Shown: in pieces, positions 1 through 12,500 of the stretch
Position numbering within the stretch: position 1 is the stretch's first letter
Layout of the letters: each line of letters begins with the position of its first letter
Assembly (NCBI RefSeq): GCF_036370855.1
Contig: NC_088132.1
Coordinates: 62,596,841-62,660,840 of the forward strand
DNA length: 64,000 nt
DNA from: Dromaius novaehollandiae
Taxonomy: Eukaryota > Chordata > Aves > Casuariiformes > Dromaiidae
Reading direction: 5' to 3'
Position numbers and translations under genes: made by a program
The notes under the pieces: generated by a model
Told to the model about the DNA's origin: nothing
Seen by the model: the letters and a program-made list of their open reading frames with translations, nothing else
Database searches by the model: none

Positions 1-914
1 CTTCCAGAGAAAGTTTATTGTACTGCATGCCTCAAAAACACATCACTCTTTCAATAGGTTATTTCAGATTTCTACAAGCAAAGCTGGCAGGAAAGAAGGA
101 TATTCAAGTAACAAATTTATTCTAACTTCTTTTTGGAAAGAGATAGAAGAAAGAATACATTCATTTTGGATATTGTCTTAATTCTTCCACCCCAACCTCT
201 TACGTGTTTCTTTTATCTGGTAAATCTTGTAATGATAGAGAATTGGCACTGATGCATGGAGTGTTTTTCCTGTTTGTACAGCATATACTTACACACTCAA
301 TGAAACCCCTAGCAGTTACTAAAATTTATATTTATTTTTTAAATCTGATTTCCAAGATGTATACCCCAGTCTAAACACTTAAATGAAAGGTCTCAAGAAG
401 TGGTGGTGGTGTTTGTATCTCCTCTCCCCCTCCACCCCCCCTCTCCCCAAGGTTTGAGACAACAAGAAATCCCCTTTTACTTCTCCCCTCTGTTTCTGAC
501 CCACACCTAACTGCTTTTCCAGTGCTAAGTAATACCAGCTGGGGCAGCTATGGATGCAAGCATTATTCACTTGCCCTGGCTTTCAGAAGCCCAAGTCTAT
601 GATTCGATTTGCACAGGTTCTCTAGATTCCATCACCATCTCTCCAATGATGCATACGCATCTAAATTCAAATGTAGCACAGGCCAAAGTTTAATTTAATG
701 TTGTTGAGAAGAGGGAGGCAGAATTGTTTTGAAATTCTCCCTGAAAAGCAGCCTGTTGTATTAGAACAAAGCAGCTTGTTTCTATCGTTCCTTTGTTTGA
801 CAAGTTTGGGCTGGTTAGAAAGGTCATTTATGCCTCAAAGCATCAAATTAACATTTGAGGACATGAATTTTAAAAATGGCTATTTGCTTCTGCTCTCTGA
901 ATTGCTAATGCTTT

Positions 915-954
915 AAAAAAAAAGAGAAAGAAAAAGAAAGAAAAAGAAAAAAAG
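915..954 (+). repeat. A/G-rich simple repeat
   Basis: A run of A followed by AAAG/AAAAAG units, 40 bases of pure purine on the plus strand. Confidence 0.8.
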
Positions 955-1784
955 ACTTGGTCAGACCCCAAAAGGAAAGAGAGCCTTTTCTTCAGGCAAA
1001 CTAGGCATTGATTTTACGTCCATGTCAGCACAGGCTGACTATATCTTAATTAAACCTCACAAATTAAGCAGGTAGTTGAAATGGTGTAAAAAAAAATACT
1101 GTTTAATTACCAAGGAAATACTTTTTGGCATATCATACACAGCTTCCTGCCTCCCCTGCCCATACCCCACCTCCAATACTCCCAGCGTGAAATCCCCCTG
1201 ACAGCAGCAGCTCCCTAGCATGCTTTGCACTGACTTGTAATCTTTCACACAACACTGCTCTTGCTAGTCTGGGTTTTAATAAACTAAGTCTCTACTCATA
1301 ACACAAATACAATTATTTATAAGTGTTGGTTTGTTTGGGTTTTTTTTAAGTAGTAAACAAAGCCTATGTGCTTTTAAACTAAATAACCATAAATATTTGG
1401 GATCAAGTTCTCTAAACATTAGGCCCTGCCCTCCCCATCTCTAAAAGCACCTGTGGTTGTCATCTACTCTTCACAACTAGCATCGCCTAAATGAAAAATT
1501 GCATCTCAGTGAAAGCCTTACAAGCTTACAAAACATTCCCAAATAATTTTCAAAAATAATCAAGTTGAACTCATAAATTATTCCAAACAGGTACAATCTG
1601 AGCAAAAGCCCATACCCGCTCATTTGCTTTCTCAAGCTCTCTACAACCTGTTCAGCTGCGTTGCATCCATTTCCCCCTCCCAGCAGACGGGGACAGGAAT
1701 ACAAACTACAGACAACGCTCCTTGCCATATGCAGGTCTTGCTGGCTAAAGGGCTTCTCATTTTAGGCAACAAGCCCCAAACAGC

Positions 1785-1990
1785 AGCAGCCCTCGCGCAG
1801 CCCCAGCAGCCTGCACACGAGCGAGGGAGCGGCTGGCAAGCCAGCGCCAACCTCCCGGGCGCGCGGAGAGGTGGGGCGGCGGGAGGAGCCCAAGGTAGCG
1901 CGCAACGTGTTTATGTTGGCAACCACCCTGGGAAACCTCCTCGCCTGCCAGACAGCATCGCCCACGATTCAGGGGGATTGATTTTTAATG
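1785..1990. promoter_or_regulatory. Small intronic CpG-dense patch
   Basis: About 200 bases with roughly 18 CpG dinucleotides (for example CCCGGGCGCGCGG and TAGCGCGCAACG) inside AT-rich intron. It also holds a forkhead-like TGTTTAT at 1908-1914. An open frame of 145 codons crosses it on the plus strand but has no recognisable family and runs into AT-rich DNA. Best read as a minor CpG island or enhancer. Confidence 0.4.
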
Positions 1991-4089
1991 CTCCATTCAA
2001 ACGGAAAATTTGTATTTACGGGGAACGAGCCGCATGCACAGTCAAAAAAAAATTTTTTTAAAGAATTATCTAAATCTTTTTATCAAAAAGAAGAATCTCT
2101 CTGCTCTTTCACAATCATAAATATTTCAGGCTCAGCATACAGGGAAGCTCAAACACCTCACGCCAAACACAACACCTCAGTTCTAGCCAGGGCAAGACTC
2201 ACAGAAATTCAGGTGCTCCACCATATTTTAAACAGACACTGCTCACCTAAAAATCAACTAGACAGCATAAGCCCTGTGACAGAGTAATCTGCAGCAACAA
2301 AAACATTGCCTAGATGTTGCTAGGCACTAGTTCATAGTAAATACAATTGTAAATTGCTAGTACAAAAACAGCTGTTATTTTGAAGACAGCAAAAAATGTC
2401 AGACAACAGATTCTTACACAAGGCAAGTGAAGTCAAAATTTTCTTCATGTTGCCACTTGTTGATATGGGAAAATTATCTCACTGTTTTATGCCAAAATGG
2501 GGGAAAAAAGCAGTGAGTAAAAAAAAAACCTGCATAAATCTGCTTATAAAATGCTGCTTTGTCACTTTCCTGCAATTGTTATTTGTGTTATTTGTTGAAA
2601 CTTCAATGCACGGAAAGGAAAAAGTATTAGTACAGAGCTACCCACAGACGTTACTTCCGAACACAGCAGAATTATTCTTTTATTCTTTTGGTGTGTGCAG
2701 TTATCAGCATGAAAAGCCAGATACTATACTTCTACATTATCAATTCTTCAACCAATAAACTTGTAATAAACTCTTATTAAAACAGCAAAGTAATTCCAGA
2801 CAAGTAGGAGCAACAAATGGAAATTTATGTGAAACCTTTTCCTTATTACTTTTAATTTTAGCTAGCACTACAGTAAACTATCTGTTATAAGAAGCTGTGC
2901 AGCAACTCTGACTTCAAAGAGCATACTTTGAAATAACTTCTCAGAGAAAAAACAAATCCAAGATTTCAGGAGGTTGGCCAAAAATAGGCCTGTATTCTCC
3001 TGGTCTACTCCTACGGATACTAAAGATCTCAAAGCACTGGAGAAATACACACAATGCTGTATCTCAATGTACTATTACAGTACCTCTGTGACATAAGTGC
3101 CACACTGTGAGATGAGAATTTGTCAGCTAGTACAAAAGAGCTCTGTAATACATTTCAAGGATGGAACTAGGGTACACCATGTTTTACAGAAATTAATCAT
3201 GCACACTTGAGCCATCAGAAGCAGTCAACAGCAGAGACTATTCAAAAATCTCTTCATCAAATTGTAACTAGGCAAGATCCAGTTTTTCCCAATTCTGGGC
3301 CTCCTACTAAGACAGGCAAACATGTACAAAGTATGCCAACTAGTATTCTTCCTTTGGGATGCAAACGAGAGAGAGAGTCAGCACAATGAACTATGCCATT
3401 TATATTCTAAAGTCTGTGAAATAGAGAGTTCACATTCAAAAAAAAGAAGCAAAAAATGGAATAAGGTTGGCACCAAAAAGTTCAAGTCAAAAAGCTACAA
3501 CTGAGTTCAAAGTTAACAAAATACTTCCTACAGGGACTGAAAAGACATTTTAACAACAGTTTTTAAGAAAGGCTCAACTCACTTGTTTAGCTACAGTCCC
3601 CTGTGGATACAGTTCTTTTATTCTCAGAAGCATTAAGAGAAAATGTAAATAACTATTACTATATAAATAACTATTACGGTGGTCAAGCTAGCCCCACAGT
3701 CAAGTCTGCATTGCCCATAACAGCTTTCTGAGCTACATCCTGCATTTGGCGTGGGGTTCTCCAAGACGGCATATTAGCATTCACTCCCCCACCACTGCTG
3801 CTCTACCAAGACTCTGCAGTCCCACAGGATCTCCCGGCAAAGGGCACCAGCTACCACACCACTATGTCTCATATCCTGGTGCAGGAACAATATGGGATGC
3901 GGGGCAGACAGACTCGAAGCAAAAGCTGCCAAGCGTCTGGGAAGGAGAGATGGAAAAGGAAGTGATATGCAGTAAATGGGATGGGACAGAAAGGTTGTTT
4001 GTTTATTTGTCACCACCACCGTGTCCAAAACACATCAAGGCACGTGATCAGCAAGAAAGATTTTCATTCTCCTCATTCAGAAAACCAAA

Positions 4090-4108
4090 GGGAGGGAGGG
4101 AGGAAGGG
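4090..4108 (+). other. Potential G-quadruplex in intron 1
   Basis: GGG-A-GGG-A-GGG-AGGAA-GGG satisfies the four-run quadruplex pattern on the plus strand (template strand for ZSWIM6). Confidence 0.5.
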
Positions 4109-4223
4109 AGATAGACTCTGCCTTTCTTTGGAGCCAGAGGGGCACCTCCATCGCCATACCTCAGGAAAATTTAGTAACAGTGGCAAAACAAAGCCATTTA
4201 CTTACCATGGCACATTAGAAGGT

Positions 4224-4237
4224 GGGGGGGGGGGGGG
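4224..4237 (+). repeat. Poly-G run (14)
   Basis: Fourteen consecutive G bases; such runs are prone to length error in assembly. Confidence 0.85.
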
Positions 4238-5221
4238 TGACACTTGGTAAATCTCCACGTTCACCTTCTGCAAAAAAGTTCTACTCAGAATGACTAGAAA
4301 TGCCTTTTGCTGCACTTAAAAACAAGTGATATTTAGCTGCCCATAATACTCAGGAAACTAGTTCTGTTGAGTATTATTTTCTTACCTAACCAAATAGCTG
4401 CCTAATTTACTATGCCTACATGATCCACCAGCTGCGAGGGAGAGCTCTGCTCTCAGCATTCTGGCTGTAGGGAGTTCACCAGATGGGCAGTCCCCAAAGA
4501 CAGACCTAGTGGGGGAAAGGAAGGGAAGAAAGAAGTGGTGTTTTAGTGAGCCTTGCTGAAGTAGCTTCTGCACAAGCTGCACGTGAGGTTGCCTTGTAGT
4601 TAACACCTCTAGAAAGCAACTGAGACAATGACATGCTCTGCTTCAAACTTCTTTAGTTACTAGAACTCAGACAAGGGTGCAGTTTTAGCACCTGTGTCCC
4701 TTTAGATAAAGTAGTCAATCCAGGAAAAAAATCAACATGGTACTTAATACACTGTGAGGGAAAGGAAGATCGCCCACTGTATGTAGCTAGCTCACGCACA
4801 TGGCCTTCACTGGAAGTTTGATCTCTTCGCCTATTATCCTCTGCCTGTTAATAAGGGGACAACACCTAAAATTACAAAGGGGCTGCTGCTATTTTGTTCC
4901 AGTTTTTTAGAAGCATTCTGGTTGTTTGTTCCTGCACACTTACACTGACATCCTACTGACTTCTCAATACTGCATCAACACAGACTGGTAGAGCACAAAG
5001 GGAAAACAGGTGTCACTTGGATACCAGCACTGCTGCACTGGTCTATACTTCTCCTAGTCTTTTCAAAATCACAATAAATAATATGCCACACAGGATTTCT
5101 TAGCAGGGACATTTCTGGATACATTTTCCTCCAGTTTACAGGGCAAGAGTATTTCTTTCCCATATTGCTTCTAGGTTTCTCTCACTATGAGTCACCATGA
5201 TGTGGGACTTCAAGGTGCAAC

Positions 5222-5244
5222 TGCAAGGTGCACTGCACCTTGCA
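5222..5244. repeat. Perfect inverted repeat (11-bp arms, 1-bp spacer)
   Basis: TGCAAGGTGCA at 5222-5232 and its exact reverse complement at 5234-5244. A third copy of AAGGTGCA lies just upstream at 5212-5219 in direct orientation. Could form a cruciform or be a dimeric binding site. Confidence 0.7.
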
Positions 5245-7259
5245 AACCAGGCTCCAAAACAGAGAAGTGAAACAGCAGCTATGAGGAACACTGTCTACCA
5301 TAACACCAATGAAAACTAACTACACAACAAAGATTGCTTCTGCCACGTGAATTCACAGATTTAACAAACAAAAAAAAACCCCAAATAAAATGAACAAATG
5401 GAAAGAAATGCACACTTGGTAGACATTTTAGTAAAATCCACAACCTAGAAATTTAATCCATTTTCACATATTAAACCTCTAAAAATGAATTTCAGAAGTA
5501 GTTATGAGATGCTAAGCTTTATGCGGTGCCTATTCTTTGCAGAAACACAGAACTTCAACGAGTCTCGTTGCTCGAACCCAGTTTCAACATACAACATACA
5601 GCAACATCTACGTAGCTTAAAAGCTCCAAAGTCCTGTTCTGTATGTTCTGTGCTGCATTTAACTAGCCTTAGTCATTTTACAGCTGAAGAGGAAATCCCA
5701 GACTGCACTCACCAGAATGAGAGGTGTAAAACTAGTCTGATTCATGCAGGCAACCCAGAGGCTTCAAAGTAGTCAAGCTATTGTATCACTACTGCCTGGA
5801 TGCCCCAGACAAAACTTGAGGCACCACTGTGGTATGCACTGTCCAGTAGCAGTCACAAAATTTAATAATAATCTCCAGGAAAAGGACAGAGGAGAAAGCA
5901 ACACACACAAGCAGCATGACTCACCCAGAGTCATACAGCACTGCAGTGGTACAGAAGAAATTCATCTCTTCTGACTTCTAAAGCCCTACCACTGACTAGG
6001 TTATGCCTGAAACAAATTTTAAAAGGTGTTTTCCATACTAGTACATCTGGTCTTTTTGAGCTCTGCTTAAAACTTGGCCCCAATACCATCTGACAACGAA
6101 TTTCATGGACTAGTCTTGCCTTGCACAAACAAGTTTCTCCTTTTATTAGTTTCAAAATCTGTTATCTCCATTCCGCTGACTCTTCTCTCATTTGTCTTCT
6201 TTATTATTATGGACAGGTAAACCACGCTGATGCCGCCTACCTCTGCAATATCATTCACAGGATAGAAAGCGGAAGAACAGAAAGAACAGGGCTTTTCTTG
6301 GTTTCTTCTGTCTCCCCTTCTCCATCACAAAACTCTGTTCATACCTCAGTTGCATTATGTACTTATATTTAAACTCTGAATGGAATCCCGCATTCTGTTC
6401 CACTAATTTAAAACAGGATTGAAGTGTGTGTTTTATAAAAGACTTAGTGACAAGTACACACTGACGGGAGATCTGTGATGAGGAACACTGCCCCAGAAGT
6501 TCTGCAGATCTATCAGTGACGACTAGAAGCAATAAGACTGGTTACAGGAGAAAAGGTAGTCCAAAACAATAAAACTAAATAGAAACGCCAAAGGGAGCCG
6601 CTTCAAAAAAGCTGCCTGGACCTGCTTAACAAGCATCCAGACAGTCTAGAAGCCTCCTAAAATCAAAAAAGAGAGATTTAAGCAATGGTCCATTTACAGA
6701 TACTGCCAGTTATGCTGATACTGAAATGTGCCTTCTGTCACTCTCCTGTAACCTGCATGTTTTCCAGATACAAACATATTTTGTATCCTTCTTCTCATAA
6801 TATCCAAAATCATAAATCTGCGTTGAATCTGCACTACAGAGCTGAAGAGAACATAATCCAGAAGACAATCAGATCTAAAAATAGGCTGGTTTTATTCACT
6901 ATGAACAGAAAACTTTATGCCTTCTCATCCTAGAAATATATTTCTAAAGAAGTCTTCCCTAGTTTAAAAAAGGACCTGTGACGGCACAGCGGCATCCACG
7001 CTGCTCCAGTTCTTCTGGCTGTAATTCATACCAGACAAGCCATTTCCTTATAAAGGGCAGACGGCACAGGCACAGGTTGCTACCTTCTGCTTCAAAATCC
7101 TTGCTGGACTGAAGACAGACGGAAAGGCAAGCGGGAAAGGAGCTCCAGCTCTGACAGTGGAACATGTACACAGCCCGGGAGTCGGGCTGAAGTATTTCCC
7201 AGGCTCCTCCAACCCTGAAACCGCAAAAGTTAAGGGCGGTCTTCTGCCGCCCTCCTCAC

Positions 7260-7283
7260 CTCTTCAACCCATCATCTGAAGTC
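7260..7283 (-). other. 24-nt exon-like segment with strong flanking splice sites
   Basis: On the minus strand a pyrimidine-rich stretch (ATTTCCTTTTCAG) ends at 7284 and GTGAGG begins at 7259. They bracket 24 nt (GACTTCAG...GAAGAG). If joined to ZSWIM6 exon 1 in phase 1 it would introduce a TGA after six codons, so it is not a coding microexon of ZSWIM6. It could be a noncoding or poison exon. The donor alone could also end a first exon of a transcript starting in the adjacent CpG island. Confidence 0.25.
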
Positions 7284-7517
7284 CTGAAAAGGAAATATGA
7301 AAACAGAGCTCGGGCTGCTGGGCGGGTATTATTAATTGTTTTCAGTTGAGCTACCACTTCGCCCCCGTAGCGCGGGCCACGGCACCGCGGCGCGAGACGA
7401 AGAGGGGGGACAGCGCCAGAAAGCCGGCGAGATCGCCACAAAGCAAGAGCCGCCCGGAGAAGGGGGCACGGGGTCCGGGCAAGGGCGGAGGCGTCCGGCG
7501 CGCGGGGCAGCCACCCA

Positions 7518-7555
7518 CGGCGGCGGCGGTGGCGGTGGCGGAGGCGGCGGCGGCC
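7518..7555 (+). repeat. GGC/GGT trinucleotide-rich run
   Basis: An imperfect trinucleotide array, mostly CGG with GGT and GGA interruptions, in the intronic CpG island. In one plus-strand frame it reads as a glycine run. CGG arrays can expand and be methylated, but this one is short and interrupted. Confidence 0.7.
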
Positions 7556-7602
7556 CCTCCGGCGCTGTCAGCCCGCCTGGCCCTCGGCTGAACCGCCCGC
7601 GC

Positions 7603-7610
7603 TGACGTCA
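7603..7610. promoter_or_regulatory. Perfect CRE palindrome (TGACGTCA)
   Basis: The full 8-bp consensus site for CREB/ATF bZIP proteins, at the right edge of the intronic CpG island. In functional promoters, CREs with an intact central CpG usually sit close to a transcription start, which fits this position. Confidence 0.6.
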
Positions 7611-8199
7611 GCTGGCGACTGAGGCAGCATTCCTGAACAGTGCAGACAAACCCACTGGTGGGAAGCTTAGAAAGCCCTCAGCTGTAGTGAAGAAAGCAAA
7701 GGCTTGGCTGGAAGCCAGACTACTGAGCTCAGCATTTTGTAATGCACTTCCTTTTTACTTAACAGCTTGCATAATGCCTTAGCCAGTTCCACCTTTAACC
7801 CTTTATTTACCCCCTTTCACCTCTCAATAGAGTTTACAACTGCGGTTCTTTCATGTCACCAGCTCGTGCAGCGTTAGTCCAGCAGTTTCTAGAAATACAG
7901 AAAAACAAATTGAGAGGCCGTAGTAACCAGGGGGGTTATCTGCACATTTACTCCTCAAAAGTAAATGTCTAAAAAGAAGAAAGGGGGAACTAATCTGAAG
8001 CACCACAAAGCACATGCAAATTAAGCAGTACCATTCACAGCCAAAAGATTACCTTAATTTCCTCTGGTTCTGCGAGGGTATGTGTGTTGACAGAGAGGGA
8101 CGGCCAGATGCAAATACTGTATTTTCTGCAGCTCTGATTTTAACCAGATTTATATATAATGTATGATGCTTTCCATCCGGAATCATGAAAACGTCACTC

Positions 8200-8345
8200 T
8201 GACCATATGGATTCATCCATACGCGCCCGCCCAGCCGGAGGCTTGCTGTTCGTGCCGTAACAGGAGCCGAGGGTCCGGCGCAGCGCGGGGCCCCACCATG
8301 CAGGCGCAGCACAAACACAGGAGATGGGGTTCTCCTCGCACTGAG
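8200..8345. promoter_or_regulatory. Second small CpG-rich patch next to the 7.2-7.6 kb island
   Basis: About 145 bases with elevated CpG (ATACGCGCCCGCCCAGCCGG, then GGTCCGGCGCAGCGCGGGG), roughly 600 bases from the larger intronic island. AT-rich DNA lies on both sides. The two could be parts of one regulatory unit. A minus-strand frame of 89 codons and a plus-strand frame of 73 codons overlap here and neither is recognised. Confidence 0.3.
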
Positions 8346-9525
8346 CTGGCAGTCTCACTTAAGACCGAAAACAAGTGGATCTAAACCTAGAGGTGGGGGT
8401 GAGGCTAACAATAGCTGTGGTGATGGTCTGTTACATATGCACACTATGCAAATGATTTCCAATAATCTCTACAAATCTGTAAAAATGAAGGAAGTTTTCT
8501 GAAGGTCACGTAACCTTCACTTCCATGTTTCATTCATACAGTCTTCATATTTTTGAGGCCACGTTTCCTATTTAAAGGCTACTAAGACAGTATAGTGCAG
8601 TAAATTCCTTCCCACCGCTGCACCCACACTGCTGTGGACCTCTGAAAACGAAGGCCCATTTATAGAGTGCTGAAGCTAGATGACAGCTCTCCGTTACAGC
8701 CACAGGATTATCACTGTTCAGATGCTCCCCGTCCAAACACACGCACTGCAAAAACACTCACCAGTTGTTTCACAATTAACGCCAAAAATGATAGACAAAT
8801 ATCAAACGAAAGCTTCACTACTCCTGAATCACTTTTTTTAAAAGCAGCTTTTAAGGATGAAATTATATACAAGAGCTAAAACCAGTTTAACACTGCCCAG
8901 CGCAAGCGTCAACCACAGCATGCAGCAAATTCACAGATAAAGCGTACCTGCGCTCTTCCATTTTGCAGCAGCCACCGATCGCAGAACCCTACGCTACACC
9001 TTCAAGTTCAGCTCCGTTTTTCTAATACATGCCATACAAAAATGCCCTTCTAGCACATGTCAGGGTTTTGGCCCTTCTGGATGAACAGCTATCCAGTATA
9101 GTTTGCCTCATCCATTAAGGGGCATCAATTTTAAAACAGATTAATGGTCACCCTAGGGAATATTTGTATCAAATTCTTTTGCTTCTGAATGTTAACACCA
9201 GATAAGCACCATAACTTTACAGGTACTAAAAACCTGCATCAGATAATCTCAGAACAATATCAGAGTACGCTCAGAGGTACAGTTTTAACTCAGCTAGAAA
9301 ATAAACTGTTGGCAATGCACATTCACACACAAGACACCTTGCTGCAACCATGGCAGATGACACAAGCCCAAAGGAAAAAAACGTCTATGTGCTTCCTGTA
9401 GAGGGGCAAATTCAGTGTTGGCAAAGTCTCATAACATTACAGACTACCTTTTTTTTAAATGACAAACTAAAAGTTCTCAAAATGGGTGTTCATGTTTTAA
9501 TTGGAAAAACTTAAGTTCCCCACTT

Positions 9526-9541
9526 AAAAAAAAAAAAAAAA
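9526..9541 (+). repeat. Poly-A run (16)
   Basis: Sixteen A followed by GAAAGAAA. No recognisable retroposed body lies upstream on the plus strand. Confidence 0.75.
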
Positions 9542-12500
9542 GAAAGAAATCTAGCATTCCTCAGAACTGGACAGTGCTCAGGGATGGTTAAAGCACAATA
9601 AAACCTTTGTCTTCTGAAACCATAATTTCCATGCTACATTTCAATTTGGAAGAGATATTATGGAATACCAGTTCAGCTTCCCAATACCTGTGCCCCTACA
9701 TGGTATGAGCAGCTAGGACCAGGAAAAAGAAAGGATGTCTGTTCCCTAGCACTCCCTCCCTGCTGCATTTGCAATCTGAAACATGGTTTGAAAGAAATCC
9801 CCTTTTCCAAATTCCTGTAACCACCACCCTTAGGAAGCATAGAAGCTCTAGCTGTCAAGACTCTCCAGAGCTGAAGCTCTACAACGCTAGAAGACTGCAA
9901 CATATATGCCACACACTGCTTTAACTGATAGTACAAAGGATTTCAAATATTAACAAATACCAAACATTTCTACTTCTCCTTTCATCTAAAGTTTTATAAA
10001 TCTGGCAGAGATTGCATATGTTGGCAAACTGGGCAAATTGAACAGTTAACTACAACAAGCAAAAGCATTTTATCTGAATGCCTAACTGACAACAGTATCT
10101 AAATGCACGGAATGATTCAGTTCAGTGTCTTCCAAGCACTAGGGCACTTATTTGAATAAAAGTTCCCCATAGCTACCATAACTGCCACAACATACAAATT
10201 TTAAGGCAAGATTTTATCAGCATATACAGCAACACAAAAAACTCAAATGCACTAGGGAATGACTTAATATTTGCTATGGGGGCCATAACTTTTAGTTTTC
10301 TTGACGTTTACAAATTTGGTCTCTGCTTTAAACATGCCAGCTCTGTATTTATCTTGCATTTACTAGATAATTGGGTTGGAAAGGATCTGTTGCTTTATCT
10401 GATCTATTCTATCATTACAGAGCAGGATTCACGGATTTATAAAGTCATTTATCTTCCTGAAAAACTCTAATGATGTCAGTTCCACAAACTAACTTAAATG
10501 CTCCACTGGGTAAATGACAGTGGTGTTAAAGGGATTTCAATCACTGAGTTTCCATTTTCCTAGTTTTAGGTTTTCTTTTGCAGCACTTGCACGAACCATT
10601 AAAGATAACTCCCCTTGTGTCTTCCCTCTTCCTTTTGTTCCAGTTACGCTCCTAAATCACCTTTTCTGATAAAACACAAGTTGAGAGATATTTAGTACAT
10701 TCCATTTCAAGGCACTTCAGAGAGAGTTATAAAATTCAAATGAATAACTATTAACAGATGTAGAAATAGAAAGATATTTTTAATTTGGATTTAGCTTTGT
10801 CTTATTTATAATACTTCCTCAAGACTAATCCAGGCAGCATCTCATTGAAAATAATGTCATTTTGATGGTTTTGCTGTATCACCATCACAATTATCTCAGT
10901 AGTCCTCAAAAGAAAAAAAAGATCATCAGCACAGAAGCCAATCACATTAAGTGCTGTTTCTAGCTTCTCTTGGGAATTTGAAAACAGGAAAACGACTGAT
11001 AGTCTACAGACCACTCCAATTCTAGCAGCATTTAGTATTACCAAATTTGTGTTTCACTACTGGCTTACCATTTGAAAAAGCTGAACATCTCAATACCAGC
11101 ACAGACAATTCCCAGTATTGTCAAAAAGTTTTCTTAAAATAATCCCGGTCTTTAATTGCTCAGTTTTCTATTTGCCTTTGAGTTTCTCTCATTTAAAACA
11201 ATTAAGTTTTATTTGTGTCCCATTTTTGACCTTTGGATTGTTTTTAAACTTCTCTTTTTAGCTGCAGAGAACAGTTTGAAAACTGCAAACCCATGAAGCA
11301 TTACAAAAGGCAAATAACCATGGAATTTCAAAAATATCTCCTGGGGTTTTTTAGGTTTTTTTAAGCCTTTGGATTTCAGAGGAAATCAATCATGATTTCT
11401 GAACACTTTAGTTGACAATTATGCAATACTGTGTAATTATGTACCTATTTAGTCTGTGAAACCACACAGTCACATGTTGGTTTTCATACCCTATTCCTCA
11501 TTCTTTTGCTACACTTTCTTGCATCGTATTTTAAGACTAAACTTTTCAAAGCTAGGACTGACCAGTAACATGAGTTTGTACAGGATCTAGCACAACAAAC
11601 AGGCTACAATAATACACAGTCTGCAGTAGCGTACAGGTGGGTATGGGCACAGTGACGGGAAAGCACTGTAGAGGCTGTGTACACATGCCCTGAAGAAATC
11701 CTTCCTTTAGTCACGTAGGGACAACTCCTCTATCAAATCAACCAAAGACAACTTTATAAACTCTAAACAAAGGATTCAGACTTTGTAAGGTGGATGAATA
11801 TGGTATAAAAAAAGTCTCTAAACATGAGCAGTTCAAAACAGGAAATCCACGGAGGAAAACAGATGAACAAGGAAGTGAAGGGAAGCAAAAGGACAGTTCA
11901 GCATGAAGATCATACAGCTAAAATTTCCATTTCAAGAGCAAAGCTAAGGTCATTCTTATAATCAATAAGCATCTTTATTTTTATTGCAGTTACATATAAA
12001 CTACTAGCCTTGCAATTATATTTAAAGACAAACTTCAGTGCTAAACTGCACCCTTTTAAAGTTGGCAACTCTTCACAGGTTCTATTTAAGAACAAACTGA
12101 ACTCTTAGGTTTTATTTTCGCAGACCAAGGCATGGATTTCTCATGCGAGTTCTGCACTCTCAAAACATCTAGTTCTTGGTCTATGCTCATCTCTGCAAGC
12201 CCATATTTCATTCATAGGAGGTCAGAAAAAGGAAGTTTCAAGTGACCTTCCTTGTCCCTTTCTTCCCTTCACTGCTACAATTCGTACTGCAATGGATAGT
12301 TAAGAGCATAGATCCTGCGCATTTTCAAACAGCGTTTATTAAGATGCACTGTGGTGTACTGCCTGCTTTCTCAGGGCTAAAAACGATGTCTTGTGGGCCA
12401 GGCTGTTTCAAGAGTTCTACAGCAAAGACCTAAGAAGGGACAGATGCTGCAGAGGGAACAGTCCCACGTTAACAGTCACGCAATAACACTCCTTCAATTT

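Larger units (their letters stand above)
2062..7184. other. Intron 1 interval without recognised genes
   Basis: AT-rich noncoding sequence with scattered short frames (longest about 120 codons) of no family. It holds the quadruplex at 4.09 kb, the poly-G at 4.22 kb and the palindrome at 5.22 kb. A consensus-like donor on the minus strand occurs near 4200 (CCATG then GTAAGT), but no partner exon was identified. Confidence 0.6.
7185..7620. promoter_or_regulatory. Isolated intronic CpG island, candidate internal promoter
   Basis: A sharply bounded GC-rich, CpG-dense block surrounded by AT-rich intron, about 34 kb from ZSWIM6 exon 1. It contains a GGC/GGT trinucleotide run (about 7518-7555) and a perfect palindromic cAMP response element TGACGTCA at 7603-7610. 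The CpG density is highest at 7350-7620. On the minus strand a consensus donor (GAAGAG then GTGAGG) lies at 7259. Frames of 60-89 codons on both strands are low complexity and unrelated to known families. It could be an alternative ZSWIM6 promoter, a noncoding RNA promoter or a CpG-rich enhancer. Confidence 0.55.

Noticed and set aside
10371..10445. Possible antisense CR1 3' end
   Set aside because: Only GGGTTGGAAAGGATCT and AGAGCAGGATTCAC resemble the consensus; too short and diverged to call.
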